A stretch of 13,965 nt of DNA from Pavlovales sp. CCMP2436 (GCA_026770615.1 MU631670.1:151278-165242); one strand, 5' to 3'. Positions 1 through 7,668 are shown, counted from the first letter of the stretch. The notes: generated by a model not told the origin, from the letters alone. A program made the numbers and translations.

Positions 1-15
1 CCCCCCAGTACGTAC

Positions 16-1064
16 CGTGCCCAGGAAGGCTCCCCCGATTGCAACGCGCACCCCATCCGTGGCACCCATCACGATTGAACCTCCCTGTTTTTATTTATGA
101 GTGTAACATTTGTTTTATTAGGATTGCGTATTACTGCTACTGTTACTGTTGCTGTTATTGTTACCATTGTGAAATTTATTTCTGATAGATGTTGTAATTG
201 TAATTGTTGCCATTATTACTATTATTGTTATTATTCCTTTTCTTATTCTTCTCATTCCACGCCTCAAGCATAAATGATTGCAAACTAGTTTTGATGATAA
301 AAAAAGCCATACTCCTGCACGCACCTGCAAGTACTCTTCTTCTTATTCCTGTTCTTATTCTTATTCCGCGCCGTACCTGCAGCCCCGGCACACCCAGCCC
401 GCGATTTACTGCGTCCACTAGATCCAGAGACCTGTGTGTGTGTGTGGTGATGGGGGATGGGGGGGGTTAGTGTTGATGGGGTTAACGGCCATGGTAAGGG
501 TTACAGGTAAGTTAAGGGTTGAGGTCGGGGTAAGGGTCACTGGTAGGGTAAGGGTTGAGGTCAGGGTTTGGGTTGCGCTCTGTCTTTTTTGATATACATC
601 GCGTATTATCTGTACATATTTCATTTTGCAACTAAAATTATTAAATTAATATTGCGGCGCTTAACTGTTAACGCTTTGACGACAGCATAAGTAAAGCTGG
701 GTGGTGATTAATAGCCACAAGTAGATACGTGATCAATCAAAAATCACGGCACTTAATTAGATAAATAAATATATGAAGATGCATGAAGACAGCGTAACGA
801 TAGTTACTTTAGTATTTATTAATCAAATTAGTTAATATTTATTGCACTCACCGGGTGACGACAGCAGATGCCTGCGTGGTGGCGTAGCCTAGGGTGTGTC
901 GCACCTGAAGTTGTGTATGATCACTCTCATTTTTGTTGTTATTGTTATTGCTATTTGTATGTCGCACCTACGCGAGATTGTAAAAAAGGGAGAGAGAGGG
1001 GGGGGGGGGTGGATCAAGGGTAGGTGGGTTTTCGTTTTCGTTTTCGTTTTCGTTTTCATTTTTT

Positions 1065-1097
<33 letters not shown>

Positions 1098-3172
1098 AAT
1101 GTATTCGTATAATTGCAATAAAAGTAAGCGGCAAATTCGGACCTTGTTGATCGAGGTTAGAGTCGTTTTTTAAAAAAATATTATTATGATTTTTTTTTTT
1201 AAGACTCCCCGCGATGGGAGGGGGGGAGGGCGGGGGGTGGTGGTATTGATGGTGGGGGGGTGTCTTACCACGTCGATGGATGTCGAAGCGATGGTCCGAA
1301 ATGCGATTCCGTTGACGAAGCGTAGCAAGCCGAGCGTCAGGCCGCCCTCCAGCTTGGCCGGCTGTTGGGGTGGGGGGGGGGGTAAGACAGTGCGTGTGAG
1401 GGTGTGTGTGTGGGATGAGGGGGGCAGGGGAGGGGGGGGGGTCCGTTCACGAAGTGAAGCAGGCCGAGTGTGAGGAGGAGGTTCTGTCCACGGAGCCATG
1501 GTAAGAGCAGATCTAATAAATGGCATAATTATGAAATAGTAGGGGCATAAATATATTACTGATCTGGATTCAAGCTGGCGTCTGACTGTCCTGGAAGTAT
1601 ATTTATATAATAGTACGTGCGACGCAGGAGTGTAATTCAGTGTGAAAAATTATGCATTAATATTTATACATAATTTGCATCTGATTTGTACCTCAAGTCT
1701 CTCCTCCACCATTGTGATCTGCGGCAAGACCGCCAGCGCGCCCCCCTGTTAATATTAATATATTTTAAATATATCATTAAATTCGACCATCGTGATCTGC
1801 GGCAAAAACGCAAACGCCCCTCCCTGATATGATCAAATACAATCATATGATTATAAATATGATTATGAAGAATGTAAATTTAATTGGACCGTCGTACATA
1901 TCAACTCATAATCTAATCATTTAATTCATAACAACGACTGAGGGTTTTAAAAAATGAAGATATCAATCAAACTTACCGCGTGCCCCGTCACGTTCCGTTC
2001 GATGTTGACTGCCAGCTTTCGGATCACGATGGCCTCCAGGACCCCGGTGAAGGAAGCCACTGAAACTTCAATTCCGATCCGTGGAGAAGAGGGCATCCCT
2101 GCCCTGGGGCGCGGTTGGGGGCGGGTGGCCTACGGGGGGGGGGGGTGGAAGGGGGGATTTCAACTGTTATCTGCGGAAGGGGCATACGCACTATAAAATT
2201 ATAAGCACGGGCGAAAGGCAACAAGCAATCATCTAATCTTGTGCTATTGGGCTTGGGGTGCGGCTGGGGAAAGGGGTGGAGGGGTTCGGAAAATAAGGAC
2301 GGATTATCAGGACAGAGTGAAGGAAAGGGCTTGGGGAGGAAGGCCTGTAATTAAGACGGTGGGAGGGGGGTGCAATAAGGACAGTGGGAGGGGGGGAGGA
2401 AATGATGGGGGGGGTGAGGGGGGTCAGTCAGAGAGTCCGTGTCACAACAGCGGAGGGTAAATATGTGATATGAAATTAGCTCTGAGGGTGCGACAGCGGA
2501 GGGTAAATATGTGACATGAAATACAACAAAAGCGCTTTGATGCGCTTTTCCTTGATATTATTAAAACATTTAATATTATTAAAACATTTATTATGTTTTG
2601 AGAAATAAGAAATAGTTCACCATGACCAAAAGCACACACACGCACACGCACACACGCGCGCGCACACATACACGCACACGCACACACGCGTGCGCGCGCG
2701 CACACACACGCACACGCACACACGCGCGCGCACACACACACACGCACACGTACACACGCGCGCGCGCACACACACACACGCACACGCACACACGCGCGCG
2801 CGCACACACACACACGCGCACACGCGCGCACACGCACACGCACACACGCATACGCACACACACACGCACACACGCACACGCACACACACACATACGCACA
2901 CTCGCACACACTGCTGCTGTTGCTACTACTACTACTACTACTAATAATAATAATAATAATTACAATAAAAATAATAATTAAATGAAAACCTCCGAGAGTG
3001 CGACAGCATCAGCCAGCCGCTTCAGGTTCGTGTCCTTAAAGAGGCGGTCGTACCCTGTGGGTTTTATGGGGAGGAGGGGGAGGGGTGAGGGGGAAGGGGG
3101 ATTTATTAAGTGCTTCGACGAGGAGGTTCAAGTTCGTGCATATATGTTCACATGCATGTATAAATATACACA

Positions 3173-3203
<31 letters not shown>

Positions 3204-3290
3204 ACAGTATGAACCCTATACATACAGAGCTCTCACCGATCAAGTGAACTGCCACGTGTAAGAACCTTGAATATACATATGAACCTTGCA

Positions 3291-3332
<42 letters not shown>

Positions 3333-3510
3333 CGAACCCAACAGCCGCCCCCGTGAAAAGGGGCTGGTTCGGCGAGCTGCGCACACAGCACACGTCATTC
3401 TAATTTATCACATATGAATAGCTCCCACCGATGAATTGAACTGCCACGTGTATGCACCTTGAATATACACACACACGCACGCACACACACACACACACAC
3501 ACACACATAT

Positions 3511-3545
<35 letters not shown>

Positions 3546-3575
3546 TATTTATTGATTTATTTCTATTTATTTATT

Positions 3576-3609
<34 letters not shown>

Positions 3610-5157
3610 CCCGTAAATAGCTCTCCTCTCACCGATGAAGTGAACTGCCACGTCGTCGAGCCACACCAATAGATATAAATACAAATGTGCGTGTGTGTGT
3701 GTGAGAGAGAGAGAGAGAGTTTGTGTGTCTGAACTCTATGTTACAGAGCTCTCACCGATGAAGTTAACTGCCACGTCGTCGAGCCACACCACGGCGATGA
3801 AGTACCTCGGCGCCGCCCGCCTCAACTCCAAGCGCACACTTGCAACGCGCGCGAGCGCCTGTACATAAAAATATATATGTATATTATAAATGCATATATT
3901 AGACGAGCACGAGCACAAGCACGAGCAAGAACAAGAACAAGAACAAGAGCAAGAACAAAACAAAACAAAAAATCGGCCCCCCGCAGCGCACACACCCGCA
4001 CGAGCGCCAAAGCGGAAAGCCAGGGTTGTGGGTTAGGCCGGCAGGGGTTGATTTGGGGATAGGGTTGTAATTAGTGCTCGGCGTAGGGCTCGGCGTCGGG
4101 GTAACCAGGGTTTCGGCTTCGCGTTTTTTGTGTGTTTTCTTTAACGTCCCCCGACTTGCTGCCAGAATACGTACAGGCCCAACATAAGGGTTTAGGCTAA
4201 GATGCTATTATTTTTCAAGTAAAAATATAATCACGGTAGCCTTCAGTTGTAAAACTTATTCGCGGGTGATAGAGACCTGGCCCGAGCGTTTATATAAATG
4301 TACACAGTGTATAATAAGACCATACGCAGCACTCAGACCAGCACAACTTCCAGGACAGTCAGCCGCCAGCTTGAATCCCTATCAGTACTACACATTTTTT
4401 CCGCTCGAGACCCTATGCCCGTACGCCGTTGGACTGCAATATGGGGGACGTTAAAAGAACTATCATTAAAAGACGCCTCGTAAGATCACCTCGCGTGGGC
4501 GGCGGAGTGCGTCCAGAGCCGACAGACGACGGCGCGGCGCGGCAGTAGCGCTGGCACCTCCCCCGGAGGAGATGGGCGGGGCGGGCGGGGCAAGCGGGGA
4601 GAATACGATGATGCCCCTCAGGCTGACGGAAAGCGTGTCGATCGGCCTGGGAAGATGTGACGGGGGGTATTGGCGTTAAAATTGCGGCACTTAGGGACAG
4701 TGACAGTATATCGCTAAACAGGGCAGTGACGGGTCTATCACATGGCAGTGACGGGTGCTACACAGAGGGCTGCGACGGGTGTTACGCAAAGGGCAGTGAT
4801 GGGGTAACTTGGGGGGGGGGGCAAGCAAAGACAGCAAAGGCAGCTAGCTAGCAGGGGCCGCCAGCAAAGATTGAAAGCCTGCACGTACGAGTCGAGGCGG
4901 CGCAGCCTCCTCAGCGGAGCGTGGTGCCAGCCGAGCGAGATGGCGAGCGAGTCGACGGAGAGCTCGACGGGAGAGACCACGCCCACCGCCAGCGGCAGCA
5001 GTGACACGCGCAGCACCCAGGCGAGCAGTGCGAGCAGCAGTGCGAGCTCCAGCGCGTAAAAGCTCGTCCAGCACAGCGTGGAGAAGAAGCGTAGGTAGAG
5101 CGATGCCCATCCGACGGTAAGAGGCGGCAGCATTTCGGACACCTCAGGGGTGACCAT
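16..5157 (-). CDS. Ten-exon gene (3' end outside window), membrane-anchored protein of unknown function
   Basis: Exons, in transcript order: 5157-4889, 4646-4490, 3858-3756, 3054-2990, 2129-1977, 1745-1692, 1361-1269, 904-852, 431-377, 84-16. Each is bounded by AG and GT, and phases agree at all nine junctions (2,0,1,0,0,0,0,2,0), giving 357 codons without a stop. Donors are GTACGT, GTGATC, GTGAGA, GTTTTC (weak), GTAAGT, GTACAA, GTAAGA, GTGAGT, GTACGG and GTACGT. The start is the first Met of exon 1. Residues about 20-62 are strongly hydrophobic (one or two membrane helices). Residues 63-250 alternate polar and hydrophobic, as in [31 protein letters not shown] and [10 protein letters not shown], with a Pro/Ser/Gly linker near 108-130. 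Residues 250-357 look like amphipathic helices ([33 protein letters not shown]). I do not recognise the family. A membrane anchor followed by many beta-strands resembles lipid-bridge (RBG/chorein-type) proteins, but that is inference only. Exons 6-10 are short and easily missed by gene finders. Confidence 0.7.
464..575 (+). repeat. Degenerate telomere-like repeat block in intron 8
   Basis: Irregular units of TAAGGG, GGGTTA and TAGGG recur at 5-18 bp spacing. A longer unit, GGGTTGAGGTC, occurs twice (about 516 and 556). It resembles an interstitial, decayed TTAGGG-type tract. It lies inside an intron, so it is not a chromosome end. Confidence 0.6.
1000..1097 (+). repeat. Poly-G, (TTTTCG)n and (TAG)n microsatellites
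   Basis: A run of G near 1000 is followed by about four TTTTCG units (1028-1057) and about ten TAG units (1066-1097). They lie in intron 7. Poly-G runs also occur near 1250, 1370, 1430, 2135 and 4810. Confidence 0.9.
1442..1474 (-). repeat. Ghost copy of the middle of exon 7
   Basis: It matches 27 of 33 bases of exon 7 (1308-1340); the frame reads [11 protein letters not shown] against [11 protein letters not shown]. An AG-preceded start is present (GTGGACAG), but no donor follows; the copy breaks into a poly-C tract. It lies in the intron upstream of exon 7. Confidence 0.75.
1786..1826 (-). repeat. Ghost copy of exon 6 with its acceptor
   Basis: It matches 34 of 41 bases of exon 6 plus its acceptor (1708-1748). 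The CAG acceptor and the open frame are kept ([14 protein letters not shown] against [14 protein letters not shown]), but the 3' part of the exon and its donor are missing. It lies in the intron upstream of exon 6. Most differences replace G or C with A or T in the coding sense, as expected for decay in AT-rich intron DNA. A second functional exon cannot be fully excluded because the frame is open. Confidence 0.8.
2449..2522 (-). repeat. 30-bp direct repeat; second unit carries an exon-4 end fragment
   Basis: Two units of ACAGCGGAGGGTAAATATGT followed by GA(T/C)ATGAAAT lie at about 2449-2478 and 2493-2522. The bases before and into the second unit (CTCTGAGGGTGCGACAGC) resemble the plus-strand end of exon 4, CTCCGAGAGTGCGACAGC at about 2990-3007, with two differences. 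They lie in intron 4 and look like another decayed exon-edge copy. Confidence 0.65.
2632..2975 (+). repeat. About 280 bp of alternating CA/CG with flanking trinucleotide tracts
   Basis: Almost pure purine-pyrimidine alternation of CACA, CGCA and CGCG runs from 2632 to about 2910, followed by (CTA)n and (ATA)n to about 2975. It lies in intron 4. Long open frames on both strands here encode only His/Thr/Arg or Cys/Val and are artefacts of the repeat. Confidence 0.95.
3230..3257 (-). repeat. Ghost copy 3 of exon 3 donor edge
   Basis: It matches 26 of 28 bases of the exon 3 end and donor. The plus-strand bases before it (TACAGAG) match those next to the true exon 3, so the intron start was duplicated too. 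A long GT tract lies at about 3178-3203. Confidence 0.85.
3422..3449 (-). repeat. Ghost copy 2 of exon 3 donor edge
   Basis: It matches 25 of 28 bases of the exon 3 end and donor; the donor now reads GTGGGA. It is followed on the plus strand by GCACCTTGAATATACA, a flank shared in close form with ghost copy 3, so these two are more closely related to each other than to copy 1. Confidence 0.85.
3626..3668 (-). repeat. Ghost copy 1 of exon 3 donor edge
   Basis: This segment matches 42 of 43 bases of 3749-3791, which is the 3' end of exon 3 plus the first intron bases including the GTGAGAG donor. It lies in intron 3, next to GT/CA microsatellites. The single difference changes an Asn codon to His. 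It has no exon-3 acceptor, so it cannot be spliced in as a full exon copy, but its donor is intact. Confidence 0.9.
3903..3973 (+). repeat. GAGCAC/GAACAA hexamer repeat
   Basis: About ten units of a GAGCAC/GAGCAA/GAACAA hexamer are followed by A-rich sequence. It lies in intron 2, about 45 bp beyond the exon 3 acceptor. Confidence 0.9.
4021..4120 (+). repeat. Second degenerate telomere-like G-rich block
   Basis: Contains GGGTTAGG, GGGGTTG, ATAGGGTTG, CGTAGGG and CAGGGTTTCGG motifs, with a short tandem GCTCGGCGT(AGG/CGG)G. It lies in intron 2. The resemblance to telomere-type DNA is weaker than in the block at 464-575. Confidence 0.4.
4324..4385 (+). repeat. 62-bp dispersed element, copy A
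   Basis: It begins ACGCAGCACTCAGACCAGCA and ends CAGCTTGAATCCCTATCA. A TATATAAA box ends 26 bp upstream (4291-4298). It lies in intron 2 of the minus-strand gene in the opposite orientation. It is the most diverged of the three copies. Confidence 0.9.
4722..4815 (+). repeat. 24-bp minisatellite, about four units, in intron 1
   Basis: Units start at 4722, 4744, 4768 and 4792 with consensus GGCAGTGACGGGTGYTACRC plus four bases. Identity is about 75-85%. A more decayed unit may precede it at about 4694. The array ends in a G run. Confidence 0.85.
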
Positions 5158-5188
5158 CCTGAGTTCTTGGACGAGTCCGTGAGGCCTT

Positions 5189-5312
5189 GTGCGCCTCCCG
5201 CGATAAGCTGAGCGCCTCCGCGATGGGCTGTGCGCCTCCGCGATGGTCTTGAGTACCCTGTGCGATGGTTTGAACGCCTCCGCGAGGGCTGGGCGCCTCT
5301 GCGAGGGCTGCA
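5189..5312 (+). repeat. About 20-bp minisatellite upstream of the ten-exon gene
   Basis: Six imperfect units of about 19-28 bp share GCGCCTCCGCGATGGGCTGT. The array begins about 30 bp upstream of the exon 1 Met codon (5157, minus strand), so it would lie in its 5' leader or promoter. Confidence 0.8.
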
Positions 5313-5365
5313 GCGCACGTCAACCCGTCCTGCCCGCCCGGATCCGGTGTGTCAAACCCGTCCTG

Positions 5366-5427
5366 CTGATCGATTTTTAAAATCTACTGTCATCATGCAA
5401 CTGATCGATTTTAAAAATCTCCTGTCA
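5366..5427 (+). repeat. 27-bp direct repeat, two units, period 35
   Basis: Units 5366-5392 and 5401-5427 share CTGATCGATTTT and the ending CTGTCA, with 25 of 27 bases identical. They sit immediately left of the MITE boundary at 5438. Confidence 0.85.
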
Positions 5428-5465
5428 AACCAGATATTACAGTGACCGCTAGACATTGGTAACTT

Positions 5466-5513
5466 GAGTGAGTGATAGGTGTTAAGTGATAGGTAATCAC
5501 CTATCACTCACTC
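5466..5513. repeat. Perfect 16-bp inverted repeat
   Basis: Arms 5466-5481 (GAGTGAGTGATAGGTG) and 5498-5513 are perfect reverse complements separated by 16 bp. The loop holds a further GTGATAGGT. The outer pair ACCGCTAG (about 5445) and CTAGCGGT (about 5529) extends the fold. It lies just inside the left end of the MITE. Confidence 0.9.
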
Positions 5514-5582
5514 GGCGAGCGCCCCCCCTAGCGGTTATGTCACTCGACCGCTGAGCGACCACTAAACGCCTTATATATAAAT

Positions 5583-5643
5583 ACGCAGCGCTCAGACAAG
5601 CACACCATTCAGAACAGTCAGACGCAAGCTTGAATCCCTATCA
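5583..5643 (+). repeat. 62-bp dispersed element, copy B (inside the MITE)
   Basis: It begins ACGCAGCGCTCAGACAAGCA and ends CAAGCTTGAATCCCTATCA. TATATAAA at 5574-5581 directly abuts it. It differs from copy C at about five positions. Confidence 0.9.
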
Positions 5644-5744
5644 TAGATATATGAATTAATTAACTTGTTTAATTAACTCATATCATGGGGGTAAAACGGA
5701 AGTGAATTTTTTTTGATGTGCGTAATTTTTTTTTGAAAAACGAA

Positions 5745-5845
5745 CAGCCAATGAAAGAGCAGGGATCCACCAGCCACATACGCAAGATTTAAGATCCTCG
5801 AGAACTTCCTAGGTGGCTGGTGCATCCCTGCTCACTCATTGGCTG
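5745..5845. repeat. 33-bp inverted repeat with three mismatches
   Basis: Arms 5745-5777 and 5813-5845 begin CAGCCAATGA and contain GAGCAGGGAT; 30 of 33 bases pair, with a 35-bp spacer. It is central in the MITE. The CCAAT motif lies at the outer end of each arm. Confidence 0.9.
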
Positions 5846-5999
5846 ACAGCGGTAACTCGTTCGAAGGGGCTTTCTGGGCACCGCAATGGACCGCTGCTAT
5901 CACTCACTCATTTTCATGGCTCCCCGATTAGCTGTCATGTCACTCGCTTGTGGAGCTCTACGGTTTAGCCCAGATATCACTCAAGAATAGTGCTCACTG

Positions 6000-6272
6000 T
6001 AATGTAGATCTGGTAAATACCTAAAAATACGTCCGTCCCCTGACAGGTCTCCACCGGACCCAAGCGTTGAGAAACACTCGGATCAAGGGACCTTAACAGA
6101 GCACACGGATACCGTCCCCGCTGCTAAGGCTGATCAGACACGACAATCGACGACTCTCTGATTGGCGCTCGCTGACCGGCCGCCGCTGCCTTTCGCTCGT
6201 CTCGAAGTGCAGCTCGTCTGCGCACATGCCGACATATAACAAAACAGACTAATAGCCTCTGATAGCCTGTAT
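6000..6272. other. Non-coding stretch right of the MITE
   Basis: I see no gene, RNA gene or strong repeat here. It contains an ATTGG (reverse CCAAT) box near 6161 and moderately GC-rich sequence of ordinary complexity. Confidence 0.6.
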
Positions 6273-6318
6273 CCCACCGTGTGATTCTTGTCCGCAGGGG
6301 CAAGAATCACACGGTGGG
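6273..6318. repeat. Perfect 18-bp inverted repeat
   Basis: Arms 6273-6290 (CCCACCGTGTGATTCTTG) and 6301-6318 pair perfectly around a 10-base loop (TCCGCAGGGG). No T run follows, so it is not a simple intrinsic terminator. It marks the left edge of a G/T-rich segment. Confidence 0.95.
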
Positions 6319-6385
6319 GGCTCATTGTGGTCCCGGTCTACTCCACCCCCTCCGAGGGGTGGGCCTCAGGCTTGATGTGTTGGGG

Positions 6386-6498
6386 TGTGTTTTCGGGGCA
6401 TTGTTCTTCCCTCTTGCGCTTGTGGCGCGATTCTGCCGGTGTGGCTTCGGGACATTGTCCATCTCTCTTCCTGTGTTTTTGGCGCGCCGCTGCTGGCT
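6386..6498 (+). repeat. About 57-bp imperfect tandem duplication in G/T-rich DNA
   Basis: Two units (about 6386-6440 and 6441-6498) share GTGT, TTCGGG, CATTGT, CTCTT and TGGCGCG in order. The surrounding 6318-6640 is strikingly T/G-rich on the plus strand. Open frames of 205 and 192 codons span it on opposite strands, but neither has the codon pattern of the real genes nearby. Confidence 0.6.
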
Positions 6499-6659
6499 GC
6501 TGGGGTGTGCGGGTCTATGTCGTTGCTTTGGGCCGCATGGTTGCGCGCAGAACACGATGGTGTGGGGCTCTGGTGGCGGTCGTTCCGCTGTTGTCTGTGG
6601 GGAGCCGCGTCGTGCGATTCCGCTTTTGTTCCACGATCGACTGTTACGTCTAGTCGCAC

Positions 6660-6753
6660 GGCACGCCGCCGCTGTGGCGGCACCCGGTAAGCCCGATGGC
6701 CGCCTCCATCAGGCTCATCGGGTGCCGCGCGCGTCGCACAGCGGCGGCGCGCC
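6660..6753. repeat. Strong GC-rich hairpin
   Basis: Outer arms 6660-6676 and 6737-6753 pair at 16 of 17 positions. Inner arms GCGGCACCCG (6677-6686) and 6719-6728 pair perfectly. The loop holds a further CCCGATG/CATCGGG pair that competes with the inner stem. Confidence 0.85.
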
Positions 6754-6872
6754 GCGAGCCTCCGAGTACACCTTCGACCATCAACGCAAATTCCTGGGTA
6801 TAACATTACACATGTTCGCCACCAATCTGGCAACCTCACCTCTACCACCATCCCTGCTGCCAGGATTAGCAT

Positions 6873-6937
6873 CTGACGTCGACCATGTCCCTGAGTGAAC
6901 GCCACCTGTTGCGAACCATACTGAGCCGCTAATAATA
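6873..6937 (+). repeat. Second dispersed element family, copy 1
   Basis: It begins CTGACGTCGACCA, contains CACCTGTTG and AACCATACTGAGCCGCT, and ends in AATAATA. Its right part (6914-6937) is matched in inverted orientation at 7048-7071 (23 of 24 bases), with a 110-bp spacer. Confidence 0.85.
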
Positions 6938-7019
6938 ATAACATTGCACCTATGCTTGGTTCCGAACTGGGAGCTTCGCTTCCTTACAGACTACAGTTAC
7001 TTCCTTGGTTCATGACAAG

Positions 7020-7112
7020 GTGTGCTCTGTGTGCTCAGACTGTGCGCTATTATTAGCGGCTCGGTATGGTTTTGACTGTGTACGCTCACTGTGTGCACTG
7101 ACCAAATGTCCT
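7020..7112 (+). repeat. Degenerate TGTGCTCTGACTG-type minisatellite
   Basis: Units such as TGTGCTCTG, TGTGCTCAGACTG, TGTGCGC, TTTGACTGTGTACGCTCACTG and TGTGCACTGACC repeat at 9-16 bp spacing. A related array occurs at 12753-12831, over 5 kb away. Confidence 0.5.
7048..7071 (-). repeat. Second dispersed element family, inverted partial copy
   Basis: It is the reverse complement of AACCATACYGAGCCGCTAAT plus AATA, forming a long stem with 6914-6937. Only the right third of the element is present. A TGTGCTCTG-type minisatellite lies on both sides. Confidence 0.85.
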
Positions 7113-7407
7113 TGCCGTGGCGATAAGTCCGTTAATAAGAAAACACGTGGACACTGACATTGTGAAACAGATACGTCGACTAGAATTAAGTGGAATGCAA
7201 TTACGCGCGGTTTCATGCAGGCGATTTACTTTTACTTTTAGTAATTAATGTAGCACACTTTGACACCTCAATTCTATCTGCTATTGCCATTGTTGTCCGC
7301 CTGTCTGATTCAATTGTGGGGTGACCGTGAATTTGATGAATGGCCTCTCGTGTGAAGCACTCTAATTGATACGTGTATATACTGTTCATCTATATATAAA
7401 CCGCACT

Positions 7408-7668
7408 CGGAGACGCCGCTCAAGGCTACCAAGGCTACGACGATGCTGCTTCCTGCGGCCGCCGCAGTGTGCGCGCTCGCAGCGTCGCGATGCTGTCCAC
7501 TTGAGGTACTCGCTGGCACCTCTCGACCACACGTCTCGCTCGGGTCCTCAAGTGGATGTGTGTCGCGCGCTTGCGGAGGGCGCTGCTGCGCGCGGCGGCG
7601 GGCCGCACACGGAGACGCCGCTCAAGGCTGCCAAGGCTACGAAGACGATGCTGCTCCCTGCAGCCGCC
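7408..7668 (+). repeat. Direct repeat of about 56 bp, 202 bp apart
   Basis: Units 7408-7463 and 7610-7668 share CGGAGACGCCGCTCAAGGCT, CCAAGGCTACGA and ATGCTGCTYCCTGCRGCCGC; the second has a 3-base insertion. Both contain an ATG followed by a hydrophobic reading (MLLPAAAA), and the first follows a TATATATAAA box at 7391-7400. The first copy reads MLLPAAAAVCALAASRCCPL, signal-peptide-like, and meets a GAG|GTACTC donor-like site at 7506. I could not extend it to a gene, so it is listed as a repeat that may be a duplicated gene start. Confidence 0.7.

Larger units (their letters stand above)
3171..3720 (+). repeat. Cluster of GT/CA, GA and TA microsatellites in intron 3
   Basis: GT tracts lie at about 3178-3203, 3291-3314, 3579-3607 and 3690-3703. 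GA tracts follow at about 3314-3332 and 3703-3718. A CA tract (about 3466-3507) runs into TA (about 3511-3544). They are interspersed with the three ghost copies of the exon 3 edge. Confidence 0.95.
5440..5999. mobile_element. 560-bp non-autonomous Tc1/mariner-like MITE with TA target duplication
   Basis: The left end reads TA|CAGTGACCGCTAGAC. The reverse complement of the right end reads TA|CAGTGAGCACTATTC. Both ends carry CTTGAGTGA a little further in, and both subterminal regions contain GAGTGAGTGATAG. The terminal CAGTG next to TA is typical of the Tc1/mariner superfamily, which duplicates TA on insertion. No transposase frame exists inside, so it would depend on an enzyme encoded elsewhere. 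The element contains two hairpins and one copy of the 62-bp dispersed element, all listed separately. An alternative is a chance inverted repeat, but the shared termini and subterminal motifs make that less likely. Confidence 0.6.

Noticed and set aside
464..575. True telomere
   Set aside because: The units are degenerate and the block lies inside an intron, with exons of one gene on both sides.
2442..2981. Several long open frames on both strands (Cys/Val/Arg or His/Thr/Arg repeats)
   Set aside because: They are readings of the CA/CG microsatellite. Every frame stays open because the repeat lacks stop codons.
4722..4815. CRISPR array
   Set aside because: Units are contiguous with no unique spacers, and the DNA is eukaryotic.
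6281..6944. A 205-codon plus frame and a 192-codon minus frame
   Set aside because: They overlap each other, start inside or next to a hairpin, span a tandem duplication and lack the G/C-ending codon bias of the real genes.
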